Shown here piece by piece: positions 1 through 10,999 of a DNA stretch of 64,000 bases. How positions within the stretch are numbered: position 1 is the first letter of the stretch; every line of letters starts with the position of its first letter. The notes beneath the pieces are model-generated. The model did not search any database, was not told the origin of the DNA, and worked only from the letters and a program-made list of their open reading frames with translations. The stretch is taken from NCBI GenBank assembly GCA_900169235.1, contig FWCC01000161.1:158803-222802 (forward strand). The letters are read 5' to 3'. Origin of the DNA: Zarea fungicola (Eukaryota > Ascomycota > Sordariomycetes > Hypocreales > Cordycipitaceae). The position numbers and the translations under genes were made by a program.

Positions 1-459
1 TCGTAGATATTATTACTCAACTACATTCCCCGCCTACTCCAAGTCATACTAGCCTCAAGCCGTCGTCGGCAAGTATCAGAGTCCGCCCTTCCCACCAAAG
101 AATTACACTCCACGACCTTATCAAGCCACCACGCATAATAATTCCTCTTTTGAATAAAGTATTTTGCGTGAGAGAGTATGATAGAGTCTGATCAGCACAC
201 CATTCATACTACGCCGTCTCTCCAAGACCCAAATCTGCCCTCCCCCACGCTGCATCCGACCTGGTCAACCGCTGCCTCGGCTGTTGCTCATACCGTCAGA
301 ATCACGCACATACCCAACCACACAGAAATATTAGAGGCTGGTGTACCGGAAACCAACGGAAAATACAGCGACACAGACTACAACGGTGACCAAGATCAAC
401 TGCTACACGAAAACGGCATCCATCACCACCTCGCCTCGGCGTATTATGATGCTGCTGCA

Positions 460-1935
460 ATGGCGCCACTAAACCCGTTTTCCAAGGTGAGTTTGGACTG
501 TGAAGCACATGCAAGCCTCCTTCTCCCTATTCTCCCCAATTACAATCCTCCTCCACACACCAAATCCTGGCCCATGCAGATCCAGCTTGGCCCTGGTTAC
601 ATTACATGCAAGCTGGGGCATCTCCAACTATCTTGGCGACCCAAAACTCCACATGGCATTTGGGGTTACCAGCAAGCCAGAACCTGACTTGTATGGCCCA
701 TTACTATTCTGGACCATGATAAGATAGACAGCTGTGTGATGGGGCTTTTACATGTGCTCATGTACAACTCTCATTGTGACTCTTTATCTCTCATGTCCCT
801 GCCTCATGTCCTTACAGGGCTTCCCCGGATTTCACGAGACCCTCCAATCCTGGCTGGTTCACCACTTTTATCTGTTCAGCTCTTTCTGTCACTTTCCTCA
901 GCGTGGTTTCGCTCCTTTCTTCTTTCCTCACTGCCTCAGTAACATGTTAAACCCCATGCTAAATACTCTCTGTTTCCGACAGGCTGCCATTAACCGGCTG
1001 CGCGCTTATAAGCCACCTGCATTTCCACTATGGGACCGTCTTCCCATTCGCATGAAGGCCGCCGTCTTGATTCTGTTATACGCTGACCGCTTCGGCGACT
1101 TGCGTGTAGTGATTACCATGCGGGCTGCCAGTCTTCGCAACTTCTCTGGCCATGCAGCCCTCCCTGGCGGTAAAGCCGACTCCATAAATGAAACACCTTG
1201 TAAGCAATACTCGATAACATTCTCCCAAATCTCGATGCATTCAGCCTCACTCACAAATTCCCCAATACTGCTACAGATCAAATAGCTAGACGAGAAGCCT
1301 TTGAGGAAATCGGCCTCCCCATGGATGACCGCAAACTCCCCAAGCCATTCCGCATCGAGAAGCTCTGCTACTTGCCCCCTTTTCTGGCTCGCACCCACGT
1401 CGTTGTTACCCCGTGCGTGGCCTACTTGCACGCCGAGGCGCCAGCACCAGGCCAAGCGGCGCCCATTGTTGAGCACACGCTCGTCCCGACGCTCGATGCC
1501 AGGGAAGTCGCAGCCGTCTTTACCGCGCCGTTTTATAATTTCCTCAAATCGAGCGACCTGCCGCCGCAGCCGGGTCACAGTCTGCCCCCGGGCCACTGGT
1601 ATGACGGCTCCTGGATAAACTGGAAAAACGTCGCGTGGCGCGTACACAACTTTTACGTGCCCATCAATAACCAGCAGGTATCGAGGCCGTTGAATGGAAA
1701 CAGCAGCAACATTGTGGACGGGAATGAGTTGGCGAAGCAAGATGTCGACTTTGAGGGTCGCTTCAAAGTATGGGGTATGACGGGCCGTGTCATGGTGGAT
1801 GCCGCGCGCATCGCCTATGGGGAGCCTCCAGAGGTAGAGCACAATCCAGGTTTTGGAGATACCGATGTCATTATGATTGCGGAGCGTGATGGGCAGTTTA
1901 TAGAAGACACTGGAAAGGGTCCGTCGAGGATATAG
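460..1935 (+). CDS. Nudix hydrolase, peroxisomal CoA diphosphatase (PCD1/NUDT7) type
   Basis: Three exons, 460-486, 983-1199 and 1277-1935, give about 300 aa. The Nudix signature is rebuilt only after removing the 77-nt intron at 1200-1276: GGKAD, then about eight residues later an ARREAFEEIG block with the REUxEE metal-binding glutamates. This family hydrolyses nucleoside-diphosphate-linked substrates. The LPGGKAD form and the fungal context point to CoA diphosphatases, which cut CoA to 3',5'-ADP and phosphopantetheine, usually in peroxisomes. The C-terminus is SRI, at best a weak PTS1, so location is unproved. The first intron (487-982, 496 nt) is unusually long. I chose the ATG at 460 because MAPLNPFSK followed by AAINRLRAYK reads like fungal homologues, but the frame is open back to an ATG at 178, which would add 94 low-complexity residues. 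Confidence 0.8.
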
Positions 1936-2157
1936 ACTATGCGTAGATGTATATGTGTCGTGTCGAATATATAGAGTAGCTCTGTTGGATATGTACATGA
2001 GGGTCATACTATTGGAGCAGCAGGAGTACTTGGTTATCAAGTATATGAAACGGCGCCAAACATGCATGAAACAATCAATGGGTAAATGATTTGACTAGCC
2101 TGCGAATCGGGAAGTGAGCCACAAATGGCTTATAACGTATTGACTCGGGGTACTTTA
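1936..2157. other. Convergent 3' intergenic spacer
   Basis: Shared 3' flank of the Nudix gene and the copper transporter, which converge here. No gene is seen, only AT-rich probable terminator and polyadenylation sequence. Confidence 0.5.
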
Positions 2158-3233
2158 TCAGTGGCAGGCAGTTTCCTTTGTGGCCGCGGTAGACTCTCCA
2201 AAAACATAGTATCCCAAAAATGCACCAATTGAAACGGCACCCATGACCCATCCGTTGTATGTCATAAAGACAAGCCTGCGCTGTGTCAGCATTCCATCAT
2301 GTGAACGGTGGCTCAAGAAATCATGTAATGCCTTTTTCTTTGGCTCTTCTCCTCTCCCCCAAGTTACTTACATGAGCATAAAGGCATAAAAGTTTTGCAG
2401 GCCGTAGAGGAGCGACTTGATGAGATGGCTGCGACGGGTGATTTGATCGTGGTTTTGTCCTGGTCGGAGAAACGGGGTGGTCTCAGTAACGGAATCTCCA
2501 GCGGCGGTGCCTTGAGCGATGAAAGGGCCGGACGCTTGCTTTAGCAAAAATGCATACGCAGTAATTATGCAAGTTGAGGGGGAAAAGAGTGCGCGTGTGT
2601 GTTATAATTTGGGCTTTTTGTGATTGGAATTGGAAGATGTCGGGGAACACGTTCCTAACACCTGCCCTTGTCACAACACATGAAAAAAAAACACTCTCCA
2701 ATCTCACATCACATATAGTCTCCTTTGACACACACATAGCAGCATATCTCACAAGATAAACGAATCGATGACAGTGGGTGCATCAATCACAGCTTCAAGG
2801 GGGGGCAGTAATACTAGGGAAAGAATGGACTCACTAGGCGCAGTGTCGACGCGAGAGGCAATCGACTTTTCATACGTGCGAGACAGTGCGCGCAGGCCTT
2901 CATATCCCATGGCGATGAGCACAACGGCAATGAGCGAGATGACGAGGCCGGGCGTGGAACGAATGTGCCACTGCTTGAAGACGATGCAAAGGTTGTTGGT
3001 ATCCCACGTAAAGAGCATCTACGCGCGGCATTTAGCATGAATTGATCATTTAAACATTGAGCATCAAAAAGCAATATGCGTGGTTTTTTGCATTCTTGGG
3101 GAAAGGAGGTGATAGCACAAGAAAAACGTACGCTCATGCTGCACATGTCGTCCATACCACCACCGCCGTGGTCCATGTGGCCAGTGTGGTCCATCTTTGA
3201 GTGATCCATATGCGCGTGTTCCATGGCTGGCAT
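2158..3233 (-). CDS. Ctr family high-affinity copper transporter
   Basis: Four exons on the minus strand (3233-3132, 3018-2835, 2534-2372, 2275-2158) give 188 aa. The N-terminus is a Met/His-rich extracellular copper-binding tract (MPAMEHAHMDHSKMDHTGH). TM1 follows after MLFTWDTNN. A variable loop leads into TM2, which carries the MxxxM copper-selectivity motif (MLVFM), and TM3 carries GxxxG packing (GWVMGAVSIGAFLG). These are the defining features of Ctr proteins, which trimerise and import Cu(I) at the plasma membrane or release it from the vacuole. The last two junctions are set by the frame: the exon 3 acceptor is caag before CGTCC, and the exon 4 acceptor is cgcag before GCTTG, which completes MLVFM. 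The ATG at 3233 is the first in frame. The protein ends TACH. Whether it is plasma-membrane (Ctr1/4-like) or vacuolar (Ctr2/6-like) cannot be told. Confidence 0.88.
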
Positions 3234-4196
3234 TCCCAAATTAGATTTTCCTCAGTGTAGATTTCGTAAGATAGTTTTGGTGCGAGGTGCGAATGTGAAA
3301 AAATATATATATATAAAAGAGTCGGAAGTTGGAACGGATGGAGGGTCGCGAGGAAGAGGACGTGGGCGAAGGCAAAAGGGAAACGTGCTCACTATTGTCT
3401 CGTGAGGAGTGTGGCTGGGGAATATTGATGTTGACACCTACAGCGTGTCGCAGCGCTGCAAGCGGCTATGACTGGGCCAGAAAATGTGCTCAAACTCGCT
3501 GTTCAGGCACCAGAGCTTGCGGTCTTTGTGCTGTGGCGCGTTTGTGGCGTCGGACCTGCTTAAACGGGGAGCTGAACGAACAGCAGACAGCAAAGCCAAG
3601 ACACGGCCATGACGAGTAAAATATAAATGTTTATAAATATTAATTATTACATTATTAAATAGATGAAGTCTTTTTATGGAAATGGCAAAATACTTGGTAG
3701 AATAGCATTGTACCATTTTACGAGCCATGCTGCCTTGCGGGCGTGGTTGAGAAAGACCTGTAATATTATCCAGATTAAACATGCTTGAAAGAAATCAGGA
3801 AAGGATATTAACGAGAAACAGCATTGGTCTCTCTGCATTTGGTAAAGGTAGATCTTCCTGCACGCATGTCAAGCTGCAGTAGAGAAAGCGGCAGACTCGG
3901 AGCTATCTGGTGCCACAAAAAATACCGCCCGCCGATTTCATCACGTTCCCGAGTTGCTTGTAAATTCGCTTCACGTAATCAACCAAAACCCCGCGACAGG
4001 CCTTTCTTTCACTGCTGCATAATAAGGCCATCACATATTCATCTCATTATTATTCCTCTCAGAAGCTTTGTTCGTTTCCTACGAGCCCAAGCGTTTACAG
4101 CGGTTGGCGTTGCTTGATACCATTTAGTCTCTCAACCACAACTGTCCAACTATTTTTACGCCGGCTTCAGTCGTGTGACTCAGAAACAAACACATA
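3234..4196. promoter_or_regulatory. Divergent intergenic region between copper transporter and dioxygenase
   Basis: 963 nt between two divergent start codons, so it must hold both promoters. There is an A/T-rich patch at 3299-3317 near the transporter start and an AT-rich stretch at 3616-3665. Short open frames here show no family features. I could not assign a copper-response element with confidence. Confidence 0.4.
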
Positions 4197-4931
4197 ATGC
4201 TCGGCCCGCCAGTTAACCTGCCCAAGTGGTAAGAGCTCTTCTATTTTTAAATCGTTTATTCTTTTATTATTTCTCTGTACTTACTCGTCATCTTTAAGGC
4301 TGGAAGAAAATGGACATTTGTTACAGCCGCCTATCAACAACTACTGCGTCTACAATGACGGTTTCACCATCATGGCAAGTATACTCACACAACAGCATAC
4401 AAGATCCGCACATACCATGGATATATATACATAAATCAACCCCGTACCAAATCATCACCCCTAGTCTGACCTGTCAAACCCCCGCAGATCGTCGGCGGCC
4501 CAAATGCCCGCACAGACTACCACATCAACACCACCCCCGAGTACTTTTACCAGCACAAGGGCACCATGATGCTCAAAGTCGTCGACGAGGGCGGCATCTT
4601 CCGCGACATCCTCATCCGCGAGGGCGACATGTTCCTGCTCCCCTCCAACACCCCGCACAACCCCGTCCGCTTCGCCAACACCGTCGGCATGGTCGTCGAG
4701 CAGAAGCGGCCCGACGACTCGCTTGACCGCATGCGCTGGTACTGCGCCGCGTGCCCCGGGGCCGTTGTCGTCCACGAGGCCGCTTTCCACGTCACGGACC
4801 TGGGCACGCAAATTAAGGCCGCTGTCGAGGCGTTTCGGGATGATGAGGAGAAGAGGCGCTGCAAGCAGTGCGGCACGCTGGCGGACTGGAAGCCCTCGCC
4901 GGGTTCCATTCCTGATCCCAACCTGGCATAA
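4197..4931 (+). CDS. BNA1: 3-hydroxyanthranilate 3,4-dioxygenase
   Basis: Three exons, 4197-4228, 4299-4374 and 4488-4931, give 183 aa, the usual fungal length. The enzyme is a cytosolic cupin that opens 3-hydroxyanthranilate with O2 and Fe(II), leading to quinolinate and NAD in the kynurenine pathway. Likely iron ligands are His48, Glu54 and His93, in [20 protein letters not shown] and [10 protein letters not shown]. Fungal-type C-terminal cysteine pairs (WYCAAC and CKQC) fit the rubredoxin-like metal site. Intron 1 is GT-AG with a CTTTAAG acceptor. Intron 2 (4375-4487) starts with GCAAGT, not GT, and ends CCGCAG, and only this junction keeps the invariant [12 protein letters not shown] block intact. 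The gene converges with the FAH-family gene 198 nt downstream. Confidence 0.95.
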
Positions 4932-5129
4932 AAAGAGCCATTTTCTCTTTGTGTGGATGTTGTATGGCTTGTATAATGATCGGGATGATGTGATGAATTT
5001 ATAGGGGAAAAAAAAAGAAGACAGTTGTTGTAGACGTTGGCCAAGATGGCGTTATGAACAGAGGTGTATCTATATATAATTTTACAACAGAAATGGAGCA
5101 TATAATATAAAGTCACAATCTATTCCCTC

Positions 5130-6027
5130 TTACGTCTCCGCAAACTCATACTCACTCACAGACTCCTCCACCGCGACTTCGATCTTGCCCTCGACAAGCT
5201 CCTTGCCACCCACCCGGATACCCGCGCGCATAACATCGCCCGGCACCGCGGGGCCGACACCAGCGGGCGTGCCCGTGAGCACCACGTCGCCCGGCTGCAG
5301 CGTCATGACCTTGGAGATGTCGCTGAGGATGCGCGGGATCTGGAAAATCATCAGGTTGGTCGACCCTTGCTGCTTGACCTGCCCGTTGACCTCGAGGAAC
5401 AGCTCCACGTCCTGCGGGTCGGCAATGGCGTCCTTGGGGATGACGTTGCTCATGGGCAGGAACGTGTCGAAGCCCTTGGCAATGTCCCACGGGAGGCCCT
5501 TGCGCTTCGCCTCGTTTTGGGCGTTGCGCGCCGTCATGTCAATGGCGACGGCGTAGGCTTTTGCGAGAAGGGGGTTTGTTAGCTCCATATTTCTTCCATT
5601 GGTTACGGGATTGTAGACAGCTTGGTTAAAAAAAAATGATGGGCAAAAGTACACACCCTTAATAGCTTCAAGAGCACCCTTGTAGTCGTCAGGCTTGAGA
5701 TCACGTACCACCTTGCCCATGACAAGTGCCAGTTCCACCTCAAAGTGCATGTCGATGCCCTTGGGACGCACGCAGGGGCCTTCACCTGGCAGCAGCATGG
5801 ACGAAGTCGGCTTAAGGAAGAAGAATGGTTGCTTGGGCTTGGCATTGGACAGCTCAGCAATGTGATCGCTGTTTTTGTAAGAATTAATGAGTTTCATTGG
5901 CTCCCATCTGGTGGCGGGAATGAGTTGCTCACGCGTAGTTGCGACCAATGCAAACGACCTTGCCAGCCTGCTTCAGGATAGACGCCTGAGGGGCCATGGT
6001 GGCCATTGTCCTTCGTAGCGCAAACAT
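5130..6027 (-). CDS. Fumarylacetoacetate hydrolase family protein (FAHD1-like acylpyruvase)
   Basis: Three exons on the minus strand (6027-5933, 5868-5657, 5557-5130) give 244 aa, about the size of FAHD1 and much shorter than true FAH. It starts with the family signature VCIGRNYADHIAEL, with the A codon split by intron 1. Metal ligands are in HFEVELALVMGK (ExE) and IDMTARN. The late loop GDVVLTGTPAGVGP is typical. Family members hydrolyse acylpyruvates or decarboxylate oxaloacetate, often in mitochondria. The N-terminus MFALRRTMATMAP could be a short targeting signal, and a second ATG lies seven codons on. Intron 2 uses a GTGTGT donor. The exact substrate is not shown by sequence. A tie to aromatic catabolism through the neighbouring BNA1 is only inferred. 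Confidence 0.9.
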
Positions 6028-6655
6028 TTTGGATATCAAATTGATGCAAGTTTTGAAAAAAGGGCCAATTGACTCTGCTGGGCCTTTTGCCTTAGGTGTG
6101 GTCGATGAGGCGTGAGCCTGTATATGTAGAGAGATGAGAGTGCCTCGGACGTTGTGTCGGACAAAAGCCCTGTGGAACCCCCCGACCCGAGGCCGAGCCG
6201 CAGATGGCATTTGCAAAGGTCAGCATCTACAGCACCGGTCTCGGCCCCGCGGCCGCCTTGTCCAACTTTGAAACGTAATGAAAAAGGGATTGGAAATGGG
6301 AGTGGAATGGATTTCTTCTAAGCTAATTTGTCATGGAAACATATGATTATGCTCTCCAAAGCGGTCGTCGCTAGATTGGTGGTGCTTCAGCCATCGTTTG
6401 CAACGTACTCTTATTTGCATACCACGCTTTTATAACCGGATAATACTATCAGACCACTCAACAGGCTCTTCTGTATAAACACTAAACGCTTCGTTTCAAG
6501 ATATATACAACGTGGATCCTATCAGTCCTACTCTTCGTATGACATGCGAAATGACAGGCTTAGTATGCTCCGTGTACGATGCGATGCTTCCAACTCCGTG
6601 CAAGTTATGTAAATAGACTTCTCATGCTCATTCTTTCTTCATAATTCGTCCCAGT
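6028..6655. other. Spacer between cullin-3 stop and FAH-family start
   Basis: Both flanking genes are on the minus strand, so this holds the cullin 3' UTR and the promoter of the FAH-family gene. It is AT-rich around 6300-6540. No coding sequence or RNA gene is seen. Confidence 0.4.
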
Positions 6656-9336
6656 CTATGCCATATACCGGTATAGTCCAGGTGTGCCGTCGTCATCTGC
6701 TCGCTCGAGATACTCGCGACTAATCAGGTCTTCTATGCGGCGCTTGATGAATGGCACTTCGGGTTTGAATCTAGCAGCAAGCTGCGACAACACTTCGCTA
6801 ACAAGCTGCGTGTGGCTTAATTCCTTACGAGACCTGTAATATGTGTTAGCAAACCGTCTTGTATTTCAAGATTTTGAATACCACATACTTCATGATTCGC
6901 ACAATTGCGGCATCAATTATGTGTGCCCGTGTCTCCTTATTCTTCTCTTCGGTGGTGCTTCGCTCCGCTGCATCCTCCACCTTTGACACCGCATTGATAA
7001 TTGGTGCCTTGATACGAACGCTCTTACTCTGGAACGAGGCATTAAATGAAAACTTATCAGATGGCTTGATCGACTTCGTGGCCGGGTCCTTGATGAGAAC
7101 ACGCGACTTCGGTGCCACTGCAATCGCCGTCAAGGTCCGCATCAAATCCGCTGTTGCTATTGCCGTCTTTGCTTGAATCTCTTCGAAAGAAAGTTGATCA
7201 TTGTCCCCCATATTGTTGAAAAGCATCAAAACAACCATTGCATAAGTGGGTACATTAAGATCGTATCGTCTCTCCTTTGCCAAGACACCAGATTTGCCTG
7301 GAATGGCTGGGAACAAACACCGCACATCCGCACTACCCGTCGTTCCAATCCATGTAAGCTTTCTTCCGTTTCTGTTTGCCAGATAGAATTGCTCAAAGCT
7401 AGCTTGCAGTCTCTCTATCTCTTGCGGATAGTTGCAAGTAATGCGAGAGCCCTCACCAATCTGCGCGGTGCGGCCCATAACGTCTTGTGGCCAGTAATTC
7501 ATCGTCAAGACATTGATGCTCAGTTCGGCCTTCTTGCTTCCATCTCCTGCTGTGCGAATGTGGTCGCGGTATGATGTGGTAAGTTCTGTCGACGTAACCA
7601 AATCTCGGAACATGCCCTCCAACTTTGTAGTAAACTGCTGTCCAAACTCTTGTCTCATTTTTGAGATGAGCTGGTTTTCAACATCATGGCTTTCTGATTT
7701 TCCGTGCAGCAGCCGTCGCGCAAGATGGCGCTGATAATATGTTTGAAAGAGGTCCTTGTCCTGTAGATAGCGGATGAGAACAATGGCCTTGTCCAAAATA
7801 ACTTCGATTTCCGCTTCCGACTTTCCTCGAATTCCTTTCTTTAGATTCTCGTCCATGAAAAGGGACACGTATTCGGAACTTCGCGAAAATATATTGATAA
7901 ATTCGGTGAAGCTCTTGGCGAGAGCAGTCTGGATAATCAAATCAGACTGAAAGCAATTGTTCCACATGTTGTCAAATTTCCCTCGTAGAGTCAATACATC
8001 GTCAACCCATTTGATGGCCGCTGCGGTCTGCTGAGATGTTGGCGGGAGCGCTTTCGGTTTGTCACCTTTCTCGCCAGCCACGTCGTCGGCCTCGACTGGT
8101 ACAGAAAAATCGGTATTCTGAAGAACTTTTTCAATCTCCAGGCCAAGTTCGATGACACGCTTTTGCAGAATAGCCTGCAGCGCAGTCTTGTTCTTATCGA
8201 CTCGGGATATGAGGCTATACAAAATCGACAAATCCTCCATTTTTTCGTTATCAATCATAAACCGCAAGCCTGTACCTTCCATATGCAGGAATTCCTCAAG
8301 GTTTTTTACTATGAGCTGTTGATCAATGACTGAAGCGACCTTTGTTTCCGTCTCCGGTTCAATGGTGGTCCCGCAACGGTCCTTCTCCTCCTCCAGCCGC
8401 TTCTGCGTATGCCTCAACCATCGGCTCGTGTCTGCCATTTGGAGCAGTTCTTGGCATTCGCGACTGTAGAACTCTTGGCTATTTTCAAGGAATCGAGGCT
8501 CAAACATGGTCAAGTACAGTTTGGTCAATTCGTTTTCGTCTTCGGCTTCATATAGACTGCTGAGCATGCGACTGCAGCTCCGGATAAGGGTTCGATCGAT
8601 AATGTCACCTTCGCGCTCCATGTCAATTTGGTCAAGCATAACGGCAATAAGTATATCCACAACCAGGCTCTGTGAATTCTTATTCAAACAGGAGCGCAGA
8701 ATATTGTCTCGGAAAAGGGCAATCGTGGTCGAAAATATGGGCACCCTATGCATCTCTTGCTGGATGTACCCTCTGTCCAGATACATGAGGATATCAGCCG
8801 TCATATTCATCGACATGTTGTGGTCTTCCCAGGTATCGCGGAGACCTTTGAGGAATTTCTCGCCCGTTTGCCGGCGCTCGTTGACCGAGGTCGCGCCGGC
8901 TTTATCCACGCCAACATTTATGAGACTCTTTGTGACAAGCACTTCGATCTTGGGGATTACATTATCCGCAAACCACTGCTCTTCAAACTCCTTTACGCGG
9001 TCATATAGAACGTCGCCCTTCTTCTTCAGAACAATCTTGTAGGCGGCTCGGTATAGCTCTTCGAATGACAATCTGCCGCAGCTCTTGTTGTGAATATCGC
9101 GGAGAGCTTCCTTCAGCATATTCCAGCAGGTCTCGAAATCGGCCCCTTCACCGGCACCATTGGGCTAAAGCACATCGCTGTTAACATCCCTATTCACTAT
9201 CTCCGTGCAGCCTCGTCGAGCTAGGTTCACGGTAGACATCGGATCAAACGGAAGGCCAGGAGGCACATACCCGGACAATTCGACGAGGCGGACGGATGCG
9301 ACCTCTCGCACCAGCGCCCCCTCGCCCTGAAATCAT
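6656..9336 (-). CDS. Cullin-3, scaffold of a BTB-type E3 ubiquitin ligase
   Basis: Three exons on the minus strand (9336-9271, 9164-6889, 6833-6656) give 839 aa. Exon 1 encodes a short Arg/Gly-rich leader (MISGRGGAGARGRIRPPRR) matching the basic start of CUL3 proteins. Next comes the cullin repeat start CWNMLKEALRDIHNKSCGRL, and FEELYRAAYKIVLKKKG is a CUL3 hallmark. The cullin homology region lies in the second half (LIRYLQDKDLFQTYYQRHLA; MNYWPQDVMG). The C-terminal winged helix contains IVRIMKSRKELSHTQLV, and its Lys781 is the expected NEDD8 site. The AAG codon for that lysine is split by the last intron (6888-6834). The protein should join RBX1 at its C-terminus and BTB adaptors at its N-terminus. 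The start lies about 600 nt from the divergent Sm-D1 gene. Confidence 0.96.
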
Positions 9337-9940
9337 GATGACAGCTCTGCAATTTTATTCCTGACAATGTGCCGTGGCTCTCTTGTCCGGCAGAGATAGG
9401 TTTGGTAGTGGGGGTTGCCTGGGTTGGGGCCAAGAAACGTGGCAGAAACTGAGGCTATATAGCCACGTTTAGGAGACGTTTTTGCGTATCATTTGATGAT
9501 TTCTAGGTAAGATTTTATCTGCTCGGCTCTCAGAAAAGGTAGTGAAAAGTTTTCGCAAAAAATGAAGCTCTCAGGGCTGTCAGTGAGGGTTTGGCAATTG
9601 CCAATGCTCGACTTATTAGGCAGGTTTATGAGTCGCGATGTGGGGTGTTTCTCAGCGCTCCCAGTCGCCCCTAGTTTAGGGAATAAGTAGGCACCTGCAT
9701 TATCGATAAGTGAATATCGGACCTTGAAACTGACAAGCCTCTAGCCAAAAAATCACGTGCAGGCAGCATCGACGTGTCACGTGTACCAGCCTCTGAACTT
9801 GCGGACGGCTGTTTTTCCGCTGGGCTACCAACACCGACAGGTCTGCAGCTCCACCGATTCTTGACGGGCGACAAGGCATTGCGCGGGACCTGTGCTGAGA
9901 GCTTCTATATTCAACTGGTTCTCGGTTGAAATCCTTCAAA
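9337..9940. promoter_or_regulatory. Bidirectional promoter region, cullin-3 and Sm-D1
   Basis: 604 nt between divergent ATGs. A TATA-like ctatatag occurs near 9453, but far from both starts. Short open frames here show no family features. Confidence 0.4.
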
Positions 9941-10481
9941 ATGAAGCTCGTAAGGTATGTGATGCCCTGCTCTGGCGTAGCAGGACCGGGCTATGCCTAC
10001 ACGCGGCCATTCAAGGAAATGTCGAATAGTGAAGCTAACTCTGCGTGAACTAGATTTTTGATGAAGTGTGTCAACGAGCCGGTGACCGTTGAGTTAAAGA
10101 ATGGTATGCTTTGCGACTACGACGACAAGTTCAATCCCAATCAGTATCGTGCAGTTGACTGACAAGGTATGGACTTTAGGCACCATCGTCAACGGCACAA
10201 TCTCTTCCGTGACACCGCAGATGAACACCGCCCTGCGCACAGTAAAGATGACGCCCAAGGGCCAGGAGCCTATTTCTCTCGACACCATGAATATCCGCGG
10301 GTCAACGATTCGCTACTTTATCCTCCCCGACTCTCTCCCTCTGGATACGCTATTAGTCGACGACGCACCCAAGCCAAAGAACAAGGCCCGCAAGGAAGTT
10401 GAGCGCGCCCCCGGCCGTGGAGGACGCGGCGGCCCCAGAGGACGTGGACGTGGGCGTGGTCGCGGCCGTGGTCGCCCATGA
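9941..10481 (+). CDS. SMD1: Small nuclear ribonucleoprotein Sm-D1
   Basis: Three exons, 9941-9954, 10054-10103 and 10180-10481, give 121 aa, the usual size. The first exon encodes only MKLV plus two bases. The Sm1 motif is [17 protein letters not shown], followed by [15 protein letters not shown]. The Sm2 motif is [20 protein letters not shown]. The tail is a run of RG repeats ([17 protein letters not shown]), which in animals receives symmetric dimethylarginine and helps SMN-type assembly. Sm-D1 is one of seven proteins in the ring on U1, U2, U4 and U5 snRNAs. Two introns packed into the first 64 coding bases is typical of fungal Sm genes. Boundaries are fixed by GTATGT and GTATGC donors and CTAG and TTTAG acceptors. 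Confidence 0.96.
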
Positions 10482-10999
10482 GCGGTGTAAGGAAGTGGGT
10501 ATCTTTCGGCTGGGATTCAGCAATGGACAAAGAAATGCCGATAGCGCGTTGGACTACAATCAAGGTGGCGATATCGCCGGCCCGAGTCAGACGGCCCGTG
10601 TTTATGCCAAAGTGCAACAAGGAATGATGTATACCAAAAAAGGCGAGCAAGCATGCGAAAGCAAGACGCTGCAAGCTTTTTCTTTAAAGACTCAAAAACA
10701 ATCACGACCAAAATCAATGGGGGTTTCGGCGGATCAGGCGTTTTTGGGATGTTTGGCAATAATAAAAGACACGCAAAAAAGCACTGGTGTTCACATTTGC
10801 TCTGCAGGCCGACAAATGGATCTGCTTCTTCTTTTTGTTTTAGGCAGAAAATGGAAATAAATACCTGCTATAATCTCACGGTTAACAACAAGGTCAAGCC
10901 TGTAAAATGCAAAACTTTTTTGGTCATCAACTCATAATATCTATGCCGTATATGTACAAAAACCATGAGCATCCTGCTTCAGCCACTGATTTGAGTTTT
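10482..10999. other. Convergent 3' region between Sm-D1 and MTQ2
   Basis: 518 nt with probable 3' UTRs of both genes. The Sm-D1 frame closes at 10481, and open frames continuing over it in other frames are shadows of the GC-rich RG-repeat coding. No other gene is seen. Confidence 0.4.

Noticed and set aside
1006..2067. 353-codon minus-strand open frame
   Set aside because: It lies antisense to the Nudix hydrolase exons, shows no domain, and arises from GC-rich third positions of the real gene.
8580..8600. tRNA T-arm-like ggttcgatcg
   Set aside because: Inside cullin-3 coding sequence, with no acceptor stem or anticodon arm.
10399..10860. 153-codon plus-strand frame across the Sm-D1 stop
   Set aside because: It is an out-of-frame reading of the RG-repeat end of Sm-D1 and its 3' UTR.
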